Positions 56,412-64,000 of a stretch of DNA of 64,000 nt are shown here, in pieces (position 1 is the first letter of the stretch; each line of letters opens with the position of its first letter). The notes under the pieces were generated by a model that worked only from the letters and a program-made list of their open reading frames with translations, was not told where the DNA came from and ran no database searches. Both the position numbers and the translations under genes were made by a program. Source of the DNA: Stentor roeselii (taxonomy: Eukaryota; Ciliophora; Heterotrichea; Heterotrichida; Stentoridae); contig RSEH01000120.1 of the NCBI GenBank assembly GCA_006503475.1, positions 62,001 through 126,000 of the forward strand. Direction: 5' to 3'.

Positions 56412-57032
56412 TTAGCCTACTTTAATGTAAAGAACTATACCAAATGCAATAGTCAGTAACAAAATAGTCAGCATCATGATCAGTTTTATGCATATTCGAC
56501 GGTTGTTCATTGTTAAAACTAAACGATCGGCTCTTGTCACATTTGCTCCCACATCATTAACCTTCTCACCAATATCCTGTATCTGTTTCCTCTGTTTCTT
56601 CAAAGCATGAACAGTATCATTCCCCAACGCTTCAGTTTCAACAGCAATTCTATTAGCCGAGTCAAGAACATCTCCAGTTTCCTGTAAAATCTGATTATTC
56701 GTGAGCATTTTTTCCCTCTGAGCATTTTGCCCAGATGCAAAAAGTTCATCTTTATCCTTCTTATTCCTCGCAGAAGCCAATTGTTGTCTTAAATTCGCTA
56801 AATTTTCCTTATGTCTCTGAAACCTTCCCTGAAGCTGAGAAGCTTCATGAGAGCCAAGTCCTCTTAAGTCATTTTCCATCATCGAGACAAGTCTTCCAGC
56901 TTCGTCTAAAGATTGTTTGGTGTCGTTTAAGATGTAGTCCCCAGACTCCTCCGATGACAGCATCGCTAATTTCCTGTTGGCGTTTGAGATGCATTTCGAA
57001 AACTCTTTTTCATGGTCTTTGTATATTTCCAT
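56412..57032 (-). CDS. VTI1: VTI1-like Qb-SNARE
   Basis: A 206-residue protein from the first ATG (an upstream TTG is not a start). It has an N-terminal helical bundle, a SNARE motif at about residues 115-175 (LQETGDVLDSANRIAVETE, LGNDTVHALKKQRKQIQDIG) with the central Gln at QRKQI, and a C-terminal membrane anchor (LIMMLTILLLTIAFGIVLYI). This is the layout of VTI1, a Golgi/endosome Q-SNARE. The SNARE layers fit Qb. Only 3 bp separate its stop from the start of the next gene on the same strand. Confidence 0.88.
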   Translation of the reverse strand: MEIYKDHEKEFSKCISNANRKLAMLSSEESGDYILNDTKQSLDEAGRLVSMMENDLRGLGSHEASQLQGRFQRHKENLANLRQQLASARNKKDKDELFASGQNAQREKMLTNNQILQETGDVLDSANRIAVETEALGNDTVHALKKQRKQIQDIGEKVNDVGANVTRADRLVLTMNNRRICIKLIMMLTILLLTIAFGIVLYIKVG

Positions 57033-57224
57033 TATTATTTTCAACAGAGATTCGACTTCAGCAACTTTAAGTTGTCGTTGTTTTTATGTGAAAGAGAAAA
57101 GAACTGGAGAAGGGAGGGTTGATGGAGAAGGTTGAATTAGGAAAGGGTATTTGTGGGGATGTGGAGATTTTATTAGAGGAGGTTGGATTTTAGGGGATGG
57201 ATAAAGGGATTTGAAGGAGGTTAA

Positions 57225-58466
57225 TTAGTTGGGTGGGTTAGAAAAAGGACGCTTTGAAGAGCGCTCGCTTTTTTGACTGCCGCTTGCATGGCTCTTGCTG
57301 AAGATAGGGTTTTGTATGGGGAAGTCTTTCATTATTGAGATTTTTATGTCTTGACTGTAGATTTGGTGGATCTTCACCCCTTTTGTATTGGCACTTACTA
57401 GTAATAAGGCGAAAGCTTTCGCTGCTTGGATCCTGTCATAACCTGAAATCGCTTCAGAAAACCAGCAGTTTCCATTTGAATCAACTATTCCAGAGATTTT
57501 TTCCTCGAACCTTAAATTTTGAGTGTTTTTTACAGGACTCTTGTATTCAAAGTAAGGGTTTACCTCGCTTTCAAAGGCGAGTTCTTTGTAGGAATAAATG
57601 ATTTCTTCACCTTTTTCACTTTTTCTGTCTAAATCTCCATCAAAGTGGTTATTTTCAATGAAACCTCCAGAAAAGTTCAGAAAATTAGGTTGAAAGCCTT
57701 CATCAATAACTCCATCAATCTGAATTTCTTCTTTATTTTTAAAATCCTTCAAAAATTTTAAAATTTCTTCAGCAAGAGTAGGAATTTCTATTCTTTCTCT
57801 GATTTTCTCAATATTTCTAGTTGAAGGTATTTCTTTGATCCCTTTAATGACAGTAACATCATCAAAAAGCTTCTTTTTTTTAACAGTACTTTTAACAGAA
57901 GTAGGAAAACCACTTCTATTCGACCTGTTATCAATTTTCGGTGTTTGAAACTCATAATTTTGTTCTTCTTCAAAGTGAATTAATTGATTACTAGGTTCAA
58001 GATACGTATCTTCTCCAAAAAAGATACGATTTTCAGATACTGAAACGATTTCCAGCTCTTCTAAAATATTTCTGGCGCCCATCGCTTGTCGAAAGTCCTC
58101 ATTTTTCTTATGCGAGCCAGTTAGCATCTTGAAGTTTTCTCCTGAGTACCTCAAAGAACTCTGGATTAAAAGATGGTTTGAATTTTCTGCTTCACTTAGC
58201 CGAGGCTTGTGAGGTGTTTCGAAGTTATTCGAAAGTATTTTCATCTGTTCTTCCTTCAAAAAGTCTACAAGTTTATTAAGAATTCTACAGATTCCTAATA
58301 TCAAGACTGCTAATTGATTTAAAGTAAGATTCTTGTTTTCTTTGATTTCAAGAACTGCCTTACAAATAGGAAATTTTATCAAAGTTTGTCTTTTGATACT
58401 ACGAAGATGAGTGCAGGCAAGCCAGGGTGTTTTAAGAGATCCTTGAATTACTTCACAAAGTTGCAT
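57225..58466 (-). CDS. Alpha-kleisin (RAD21/REC8-like cohesin subunit)
   Basis: A 413-residue protein. The N-terminus (about 13-78) matches the kleisin N-domain: PWLACTHLRSIKRQTL, then NLTLNQLAVLILGICRILNK followed by LVDFL. In cohesin it contacts the SMC3 neck. The C-terminal part (about 345-390) fits the winged-helix that binds the SMC1 head: AAKAFALLLVSANTKGVKIH. The long acidic/Ser middle is expected for the separase-sensitive linker; no clear separase site can be named. It is shorter than most RAD21 proteins. Choosing between RAD21 and REC8 is not possible here. Confidence 0.82.
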   Translation of the reverse strand: MQLCEVIQGSLKTPWLACTHLRSIKRQTLIKFPICKAVLEIKENKNLTLNQLAVLILGICRILNKLVDFLKEEQMKILSNNFETPHKPRLSEAENSNHLLIQSSLRYSGENFKMLTGSHKKNEDFRQAMGARNILEELEIVSVSENRIFFGEDTYLEPSNQLIHFEEEQNYEFQTPKIDNRSNRSGFPTSVKSTVKKKKLFDDVTVIKGIKEIPSTRNIEKIRERIEIPTLAEEILKFLKDFKNKEEIQIDGVIDEGFQPNFLNFSGGFIENNHFDGDLDRKSEKGEEIIYSYKELAFESEVNPYFEYKSPVKNTQNLRFEEKISGIVDSNGNCWFSEAISGYDRIQAAKAFALLLVSANTKGVKIHQIYSQDIKISIMKDFPIQNPIFSKSHASGSQKSERSSKRPFSNPPN

Positions 58467-58602
58467 TATGAGACTGTATCTAAGATCTTAAAATTCCTCC
58501 ATATTATCCTCAATCCCACAAAAATTAAAAGAACTTTAAAAATCTTCCAACACTAAAAAAACATTCAACTTAATCCCTTTTCTAATTTTTTCCCCAAATA
58601 AA

Positions 58603-59955
58603 ATGAATCTCCTGCTTTTTTTAATCCACAAAAGCCTTCTCTTCCCAGAGTCTCCCTTATCTTTCGCATCAGGTTGGTCAATCGATGACTTCGGTGCAAT
58701 AGCAAACGAGTACTCTTTAGAGATCTCTTTAACGAACGGTCAAGCATTTAACAAGGCATGTCTCGCTGCAAACAGCAGCGATGACCGAACAGTGTTAGTT
58801 CCAGGAGGAAATTTTTATTCATGGCTTCCAGCAGGGACAGTGTCTAATCTAGTGAACGTGACAATAATAATTGATGCGACAGTCCACGCTTGGCAAGGTC
58901 CTGAAGAAGACTGGCCAGTGAGTGCTTCAGGCGACGTGCTTCCGTTGTTTGACATTCAGTATACAGAGAACTTGCACCTGACAGGGTCTGGAGTGGTTGA
59001 CGGTCACGGGTACTGGTGGTGGTGGCATGTTATTCTCTCTGGGCAGGATAATCGACCCGTCTTGCTTAACTTGGGACATGCTGTTAATACTGTCATCGAT
59101 AGGCTTACTTTTAAGAACTCACCGAAGTACCACCTGTTCTTATATGACATGCTGCATGCCACTGTTCAGGACTTGGTTATTTATGTGGATTATTTGAATG
59201 AAAGACCTTTTTTACATAATTTACCTACTTTTCCTTTGAATACTGATGGAATTGATATTGCTGGAAAAGATATTTACTTTAGGAATTTAAGTATTCAGAA
59301 TTTTGATGATGCCATCGCTGTTAAACCGACTCATACTGGAGGGGCACTTTACTCTAACTGTACTCAGGATATTTTAATTGAAAACTCGTATGTGAAGTAT
59401 GGAGTTGGTATGAGTATTGGATCTGTTCCTCCTAATAATGCGCTCGCTTGTGTCAGGAATATTACTACCAGAGGAGTTTACTTTGATCGTCCTCTTAAAG
59501 CGATTTATGTCAAACCTAACCCTGGGACTCATGGGTCTGGAATTATTCAGGATATTGTTTATGAAAATATTGAAATTCATGATGCGCTTTGGTGGGCTGT
59601 TTGGATCGGACCTCAACAGCAAGACCAGCCAGGAGGATACACGACAGGCTGTTCGTTTTTTTTCCCTCTTCCAGGGAAAAAGTGTCCTACAGACCCTCTA
59701 GTGACACTAGACTCAATAGTCTTAAGAAACGTGAACATCCACGGAGGGGTGTTATCTCCAGGTGTGTTACTCTGCAACGTGACAAACCCATGCACGAACT
59801 TTTTATTCGAAAACGTGAATGTTTTCAACAGGTCTCACTTCCCAGTGCTTGAAGGATTTTACTGTGAAAACGTGCAAGGTTTTGCAAAGAACAGCAACTT
59901 GTTCCCTCATTGTCTGACTGACATCACAGAGAAACCGAAGGAATTCTTAGAATAA
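58603..59955 (+). CDS. GH28-like glycoside hydrolase (polygalacturonase fold) with altered active site
   Basis: A 450-residue secreted protein with N-terminal hydrophobic sequence (LLLFLIHKSLLFP). The right-handed beta-helix signature is present: SGSGVVDGHGYWWWW-type start, NTDGID (213-218), DDAIAV (235-240), GVGMSIGS (267-274) and KAIYVKP (299-305). In family 28 the acids are Asp of NTDG and the DD pair, with a His in the GHG block. Here the GHG is GVG: His is replaced by Val268. The RIK block is also changed (KAIYVK). The acids are kept. It may hydrolyse a different substrate or bind sugar without full activity. Such enzymes attack pectin-like food polymers. Confidence 0.85.
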   Translation: MNLLLFLIHKSLLFPESPLSFASGWSIDDFGAIANEYSLEISLTNGQAFNKACLAANSSDDRTVLVPGGNFYSWLPAGTVSNLVNVTIIIDATVHAWQGPEEDWPVSASGDVLPLFDIQYTENLHLTGSGVVDGHGYWWWWHVILSGQDNRPVLLNLGHAVNTVIDRLTFKNSPKYHLFLYDMLHATVQDLVIYVDYLNERPFLHNLPTFPLNTDGIDIAGKDIYFRNLSIQNFDDAIAVKPTHTGGALYSNCTQDILIENSYVKYGVGMSIGSVPPNNALACVRNITTRGVYFDRPLKAIYVKPNPGTHGSGIIQDIVYENIEIHDALWWAVWIGPQQQDQPGGYTTGCSFFFPLPGKKCPTDPLVTLDSIVLRNVNIHGGVLSPGVLLCNVTNPCTNFLFENVNVFNRSHFPVLEGFYCENVQGFAKNSNLFPHCLTDITEKPKEFLE

Positions 59956-60021
59956 TTAGTTAAGTCTTTATCAAAGTTCCATTATTTCCTATTTTCACTA
60001 AGATTATTATTACCCCCATAA

Positions 60022-61224
60022 ATGATACATCATGATCTTAGGTCAGCATTCAACTCACCGTCTCCTTCGAATTTTAATAATAGTTCGCGATACTTCTACA
60101 CTCGAAGGATTGAGTCAGCTCCAGGATTTGATATTGGAACTCCTTATAATTGTCATGTTTCTGCTTCTTGTAGAATTCTTAAGGCTATTAAAGCAACTAG
60201 CACATCGGTTTTAAGTCCTGTTAATGAAAGTACTGATGAAAGTATTTTTTCGATTAATGATCTAAGAAGCGGCTCAAGCCTTGAAAGGATTTTAGACGCT
60301 CCAGAGGTAGAAGACGACTACTATCTAAACCTGATGGATTTAAGCAACGACGACATCCTAGCCGTAGCTTTAAAAAGTCGTCTATACACATTAGACATAA
60401 TAACCAACCACGCTCAAATAATCGCAGATTTCGGAGACTGCATAATATCCTCAGTTTCCTGGATGAAAGGAGGATCCTGCCTAGCAATCGGTGATTCCAC
60501 CAACAACATCCGTATATTCGACATGAATCGTTTAATCCAAATCCGAAACATTTCAGTCCACAAAGACCGAGTCTCTTCTCTATCCTGGAAAAACTGCGTA
60601 TTAACTTCAGGAAGTCGTGACAAGTCAATAGTAAGTCATGATGTCCGTGCAAAGGACTACTTCTTCAAACACACTTTCCACAAAGACGAGGTCTGCGGTT
60701 TGAAATGGAACCAAAACTTAAACCTTTTAGCTTCAGGGTCAAATGACAACTCAATCTGCATCTGGGACCAGTCAATGCCAAGTCCAATCATTCACTTCTC
60801 TCAACATTCTTCTGCTGTTAAAGCTCTTGCCTGGTGCCCTTGGAAGCACAATGTTCTTGCTTCTGGAGGCGGGAAACTTGACAGATGCATTAAAATCTGG
60901 GACTGCTCTTCGGCGAGTTGCATGTTTAGCAAGGATACTGGAAGTCAGGTCTCTGCCATTGAGTGGAACTCGCTGAGCAATGAACTTATCAGTGGACATG
61001 GTTTTTCAAAGTTTCAAGTAAGTTTCTGGAAGGGAAGTGAACTGGTCCCGGCAGGTGAATTGTTTGGACATTGTGATAGGATACTTGGAATCGCGTTGAG
61101 TAATGACCAGGAGACTTTGACTACGATTTCAGCTGATGAAACTTTGAGGTTTTGGAGACTTTTTACGAAGAGTTTCTTTTCGAGGCAAGGCAATGGTCTT
61201 GGATTTCAGTCAGAGTGGAGATAA
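60022..61224 (+). CDS. CDC20/FZR1-family WD40 protein
   Basis: A 400-residue protein. Its N-terminal part has the CDC20 hallmark LERILDAPEVEDDYYLNLMD (about 88-107), followed by seven WD-type repeats, e.g. SSVSWMKGGSCLAIGDSTN, VSSLSWKNCVLTSGSRDKS, ALAWCPWKHNVLASGGGK and LIGHCDRILGIALSNDQET-like LFGHCDRIL. CDC20 and CDH1 activate the APC/C ubiquitin ligase and choose its substrates. The canonical N-terminal C-box (DRFIP) is not clear; SSRYFYTRR lies where it should be. The C-terminus ends EWR, not the usual IR tail. These are the two APC/C contacts, so the protein may be a diverged or meiosis-type member. Confidence 0.88.
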   Translation: MIHHDLRSAFNSPSPSNFNNSSRYFYTRRIESAPGFDIGTPYNCHVSASCRILKAIKATSTSVLSPVNESTDESIFSINDLRSGSSLERILDAPEVEDDYYLNLMDLSNDDILAVALKSRLYTLDIITNHAQIIADFGDCIISSVSWMKGGSCLAIGDSTNNIRIFDMNRLIQIRNISVHKDRVSSLSWKNCVLTSGSRDKSIVSHDVRAKDYFFKHTFHKDEVCGLKWNQNLNLLASGSNDNSICIWDQSMPSPIIHFSQHSSAVKALAWCPWKHNVLASGGGKLDRCIKIWDCSSASCMFSKDTGSQVSAIEWNSLSNELISGHGFSKFQVSFWKGSELVPAGELFGHCDRILGIALSNDQETLTTISADETLRFWRLFTKSFFSRQGNGLGFQSEWR

Positions 61225-61274
61225 TCATTTTTGTATTCAGGTGAAATTTTAATTATTAGAAATTTTGAAAGATA

Positions 61275-62528
61275 TTAAATATTCAGTCGTTTTGAGTAGT
61301 TCACGTATTTAAATATCGTTGGAAGTATTTGACTTCCTGGAAATCGCCCTAAGTCGCCTTTTGAACAGTCGATTTCGTTGAAGGTTAAGGATGGGTGTTG
61401 AATTTCTGACTGTGAATGGCATAGAACGAATGGCACTGGCTCGAATGAATGGTCACCGATATGTGTGTTTGTGCTGTGGTCTCCAGTGACCACCATCACT
61501 ACATTTTTTAAGCTTTCGAATGTTTTACCAATCATTTTATCGATTTTTTCTATCAGAGTCACTCGGTCTTCATTGTTACGGTCATGTCCTAAGTCGTCTA
61601 TCGCCTTGATGTGAAGGAATCCGAAGTTGTAATCTTCTGAGAGCTTTTGAAGAGCGACTTCGAATTTTGCTGAATGGTTACTGTGAACATCTCCAGTTGT
61701 TCCTGGAACATCAACTATTTCACTTTGAATCGTCATGCCAAGACCTCTAATTATCGCTGTAGGTGCAATAAAGAAAGATTTCACATTGTGAATCGTGTCG
61801 AATTTGGGAACTTTCAACTTCACTCCTGCCCCTCTTAACAGAAGTACGTTGGCTGGACTTTTGTTTGATTCAAGACGTGCTAGGTTGAGAGGGTGTCTTG
61901 AAAGCACTGAGATGAGCAGATCGGATACTGCATTTACTACTTGGGCTGTCAGGACTGAATCACTGTCTGACTCGTCCCAGGCTTTTGATTTTAAAAGAGG
62001 TTTGTTGTCTACTAACGGGTCAGTCCCTTCAATTTTTTGAGTCAACCTAGGCCCCGTAATCTTTAACCCACATCGATGTTCAGTTGCATGTTTGACACTA
62101 ATAACATACTCCTCAAATCCTGGCACCCTAAGTCCATTAATATCATCGACAATAGGAAGCCCCCAAAGATAAAACTTTCGACTAACCCTTCTTTTAACAA
62201 CAATTCCAGTCTGAGTATTTAAAGTAGCGAAATTACATTTAAAAGCAATTTCATCGTCTTCCAAGGAAAGTCCAGCTCCCATCGTTTCAAACCCGCCCCT
62301 TCCCTGATAGAGTTTCAAAGGGTTATGGCCGAAGATTGACATATGAGCCGTGTCACTTCCACAGGCCAGGCCTGTCTCAACAGGATCAACAATTCCTGAA
62401 AGTCCTCTTTTAACAAGCTGGTCAAGGGCTGGTGTAGATGCAGCTTCCAAATATGTCTTTCCTCCAAGACACTCATTTGCAGAGTCCCCAAGTCCATCAA
62501 TCATAACAAAGAGAACTTTAGGGTCCAT
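61275..62528 (-). CDS. apgM: Cofactor-independent phosphoglycerate mutase, archaeal (ApgM) type
   Basis: A 417-residue protein. Family landmarks are FVMIDGLGD (7-15), the phospho-Ser site region CGSDTAHMSIFGHNP (about 56-70), the YQGRGGFETMGAG stretch, IKAIDDLGHDRNNEDR and TGDHSTNTHIGDHSFEPVP, the last with metal-binding residues of the alkaline-phosphatase superfamily. It interconverts 3- and 2-phosphoglycerate in glycolysis with two metal ions and no 2,3-bisphosphoglycerate. This ApgM clade is typical of archaea and patchy in eukaryotes. Length fits the family. Confidence 0.9.
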   Translation of the reverse strand: MDPKVLFVMIDGLGDSANECLGGKTYLEAASTPALDQLVKRGLSGIVDPVETGLACGSDTAHMSIFGHNPLKLYQGRGGFETMGAGLSLEDDEIAFKCNFATLNTQTGIVVKRRVSRKFYLWGLPIVDDINGLRVPGFEEYVISVKHATEHRCGLKITGPRLTQKIEGTDPLVDNKPLLKSKAWDESDSDSVLTAQVVNAVSDLLISVLSRHPLNLARLESNKSPANVLLLRGAGVKLKVPKFDTIHNVKSFFIAPTAIIRGLGMTIQSEIVDVPGTTGDVHSNHSAKFEVALQKLSEDYNFGFLHIKAIDDLGHDRNNEDRVTLIEKIDKMIGKTFESLKNVVMVVTGDHSTNTHIGDHSFEPVPFVLCHSQSEIQHPSLTFNEIDCSKGDLGRFPGSQILPTIFKYVNYSKRLNI

Positions 62529-62598
62529 TTAATAATGCCTTCAACTTTCTTGAATAATAAAAAATTGCCTTAGACTTTTCTATTAAAACTATTAAAAC

Positions 62599-64000
62599 TT
62601 AATGTTTTCGTCTTCCTCCTCTTTCCTTAGTGGCGAGTTCAATGATAGAAGAAGGGACAACATTATAATACGCGAGAGTATTCGCATCTTTCATGACACT
62701 ATGAGTAATATTCTTAAATTTCATTTTTCCCACAGGCATTCCAAGTATCTCACTTAACTGTTGTTTTATCTCTAATATCGTCGACCTCATTTCTACAGAC
62801 AACTGCAAAATCTGCCCATTAAAATTCCATTTTTCATTCACCGAGTCCGACGGTATCTGAATATGAACAGCGACAGGTCCCGAGTGCATCTGCGCCCATT
62901 GTTTTTCAGAGACCAGATTCGGTAAAAACTCATCAGCTGGCCTTTTTTTCGTCTTTTCCATGATTGGATCAGCAGTGACTGAAGCTTCAGCTCTACTTCT
63001 TTCTTCAACATTTTGACTTTTCAGATCTGGTCGATTTTTTGCAAGATTTTGTAAATTTTTATAAACTTCTGAACCAGAAGCGAAAACTTTTGAAGGTTCT
63101 TTTCCTTTAAGACTTTCTCTGCTTTGTTTGAACTTCGGGTCCATGAGTTCGAGGCGGACATGTTCTTGAAAGTCGTTGACGGGGATCATGTCTCTGCAAA
63201 CAGGGCATCTTTGAGAGTAGTTTTCATTTAAAATAACTCCTGGGTCCACTTTTGGCTTTGTCTCGACTTCCTTGTGAAGCGGAAGACTCATGGTTTGAAC
63301 GACTGACAAGTCGTTTGGAGCTGGCAAAAGTTCTTCGTCGGCGAAGTCGATTGTTTCGACGACTAGGAAATCGTGCCAGTCAATCATTGACATTTGTTGA
63401 CGTTCTTCTTCTTCTAGCTCTTCTTTTGACTTCTGGTTTTTTTCGAGGTTCTTTTCGCATGAAAACCTTTCGAGGCACTCTTGTAAAATACTCTCAGGGT
63501 CTAATAGGTTTTGTTGGAGGACTTTTATGTCTTCAAGCTTTGGGACTAGGCAGCGGGAGTAGGACTCTACTAGGGACATGAAGTAGGAGAATAAAGCGTG
63601 GTTTGGCTTTAGGAAACTGAATTGAGGGTTTTTGGATTCACGCTCGCTTAGACCTGTCCAGAAGTTTCTACCGTTTTTTGCTGTGAATAGAGCTGTGAGC
63701 TTTATCACGTCCATGTCGACTTTTGCGATTACGGGATGTTTTAAACAGAAGGGACTCGGCTCATGCACCTTTTCTTCACCTTTTTCATTTTCAGATTCAT
63801 CCAATTCATCCTCTTCCTCCAACTCAAACTTTTCGACAAACTCAAAAACCTTCTGTTCATAATACGGCCTATAAGTATCTCCATGTTTAAGAAATCCGAA
63901 TTTCGGGTTATTTTTTTGTGTTTCCCAAATCTTAGACTCCATGGCGCTTCCATTCCTTGCGACGAACTCAGCAGTTTTAGTGACAAGAGCATCGATATCA
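62599..64000 (-). CDS. SF3A1: Splicing factor 3A subunit 1 (SF3A1), 5' end outside window
   Basis: At least 466 codons; the frame runs off the right edge. The part beyond the first visible ATG (DIDALVTKTAEFVARNGSAM) fits the SURP1 start and shows that ATG is internal. SURP1 continues NNPKFGFLKHGDTYRPYYEQ, and SURP2 is DVIKLTALFTAKNGRNFWTG to NPQFSFLKPNHALFSYF. The middle has MSMIDWHDFLVVETIDFADE, a well-kept SF3A1 core, then a CPVCRDMIPVNDFQEHVRLE segment. The C-terminus is a ubiquitin-like domain (LEIKQQLSEILGMPVGKMKF) ending RGGRRKH. SF3A1 is in the U2 snRNP, which here must act on introns of 15-16 nt. Confidence 0.95.
   Translation of the reverse strand, partial: DIDALVTKTAEFVARNGSAMESKIWETQKNNPKFGFLKHGDTYRPYYEQKVFEFVEKFELEEEDELDESENEKGEEKVHEPSPFCLKHPVIAKVDMDVIKLTALFTAKNGRNFWTGLSERESKNPQFSFLKPNHALFSYFMSLVESYSRCLVPKLEDIKVLQQNLLDPESILQECLERFSCEKNLEKNQKSKEELEEEERQQMSMIDWHDFLVVETIDFADEELLPAPNDLSVVQTMSLPLHKEVETKPKVDPGVILNENYSQRCPVCRDMIPVNDFQEHVRLELMDPKFKQSRESLKGKEPSKVFASGSEVYKNLQNLAKNRPDLKSQNVEERSRAEASVTADPIMEKTKKRPADEFLPNLVSEKQWAQMHSGPVAVHIQIPSDSVNEKWNFNGQILQLSVEMRSTILEIKQQLSEILGMPVGKMKFKNITHSVMKDANTLAYYNVVPSSIIELATKERGGRRKH

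Noticed and set aside
1-64000. Recoded stop codons
   Set aside because: TAA, TAG and TGA all end genes or introns and no conserved domain reads through one, so the standard code is used.
1-64000. tRNA, rRNA, transposon, virus-like relic or CRISPR
   Set aside because: No cloverleaf, no transposase, polymerase or integrase domain and no long terminal or clustered repeats were seen.

Overview
This window reads as macronuclear DNA of a heterotrich ciliate, most likely Stentor coeruleus or a close relative. Three things point there. All of TAA, TAG and TGA act as stops, and no gene needs a recoded stop. Genes are packed with gaps of 0 to about 200 bp. The coding sequences are interrupted only by introns of 15 nt (one of 16 nt) with GT...AG ends. 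I rebuilt eight spliced genes from eleven such introns; each fits because the joined reading frame restores a conserved domain or an open frame. I saw no mobile elements, viral relics, CRISPR, rRNA or tRNA.

Layout. 1-13.5 kb: the tail of a coiled-coil gene, a secreted PSI-domain protein, a claudin-like four-pass membrane protein, a zinc-independent MDR oxidoreductase, a 2122-residue MORN-repeat protein with an N-myristoylation signal, a small basic protein, a palmitoyltransferase, and two neighbouring secreted acid metallophosphatases of different subfamilies. 13.5-26 kb: a CFAP97/Hemingway ciliary protein, a cGMP-dependent kinase with four cyclic-nucleotide domains, two large proteins of uncertain type, three small unknowns, a DBP5/DDX19-like RNA helicase head-to-head with a RasGEF. 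26-36 kb: a 1877-residue receptor-like protein with four (LamG-like + Cys-rich) modules and about eight C-terminal membrane segments, a four-exon TPR protein, a serine carboxypeptidase and two small proteins.

36-50 kb: an ankyrin/EF-hand protein, a cluster of small unknown genes packed at 3-9 bp, a 1011-residue Lys/Ser-rich disordered protein, a MOK-type kinase with a 7-nt first exon, a tandem pair of EAF6 (NuA4) paralogues, a cytidylyltransferase-fold protein and SGT1. 51-64 kb: an RBR-type E3 ligase, a SHIPPO/STPGR axoneme protein, a CTD-type phosphatase, VTI1-like SNARE, an alpha-kleisin, a GH28-like enzyme, a CDC20-family WD40 protein, an archaeal-type phosphoglycerate mutase and SF3A1, which runs off the right edge.

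The genes do not form one pathway; this is an ordinary compact chromosome stretch. Themes that recur are cilia/cortex structure (MORN, CFAP97, STPGR, MOK), cell-cycle and chromatin (kleisin, CDC20, SGT1, EAF6), trafficking (VTI1, DHHC, possible longin protein) and secreted hydrolases. The most unusual signals are a 17-unit higher-order repeat inside the MORN giant, in-frame stops in every 15-nt intron found, start codons embedded in a TATAA(A)TG box, almost zero intergenic space, and long alternating blocks of opposite third-codon-position bias inside single genes. All calls are by eye from sequence; no search was run.
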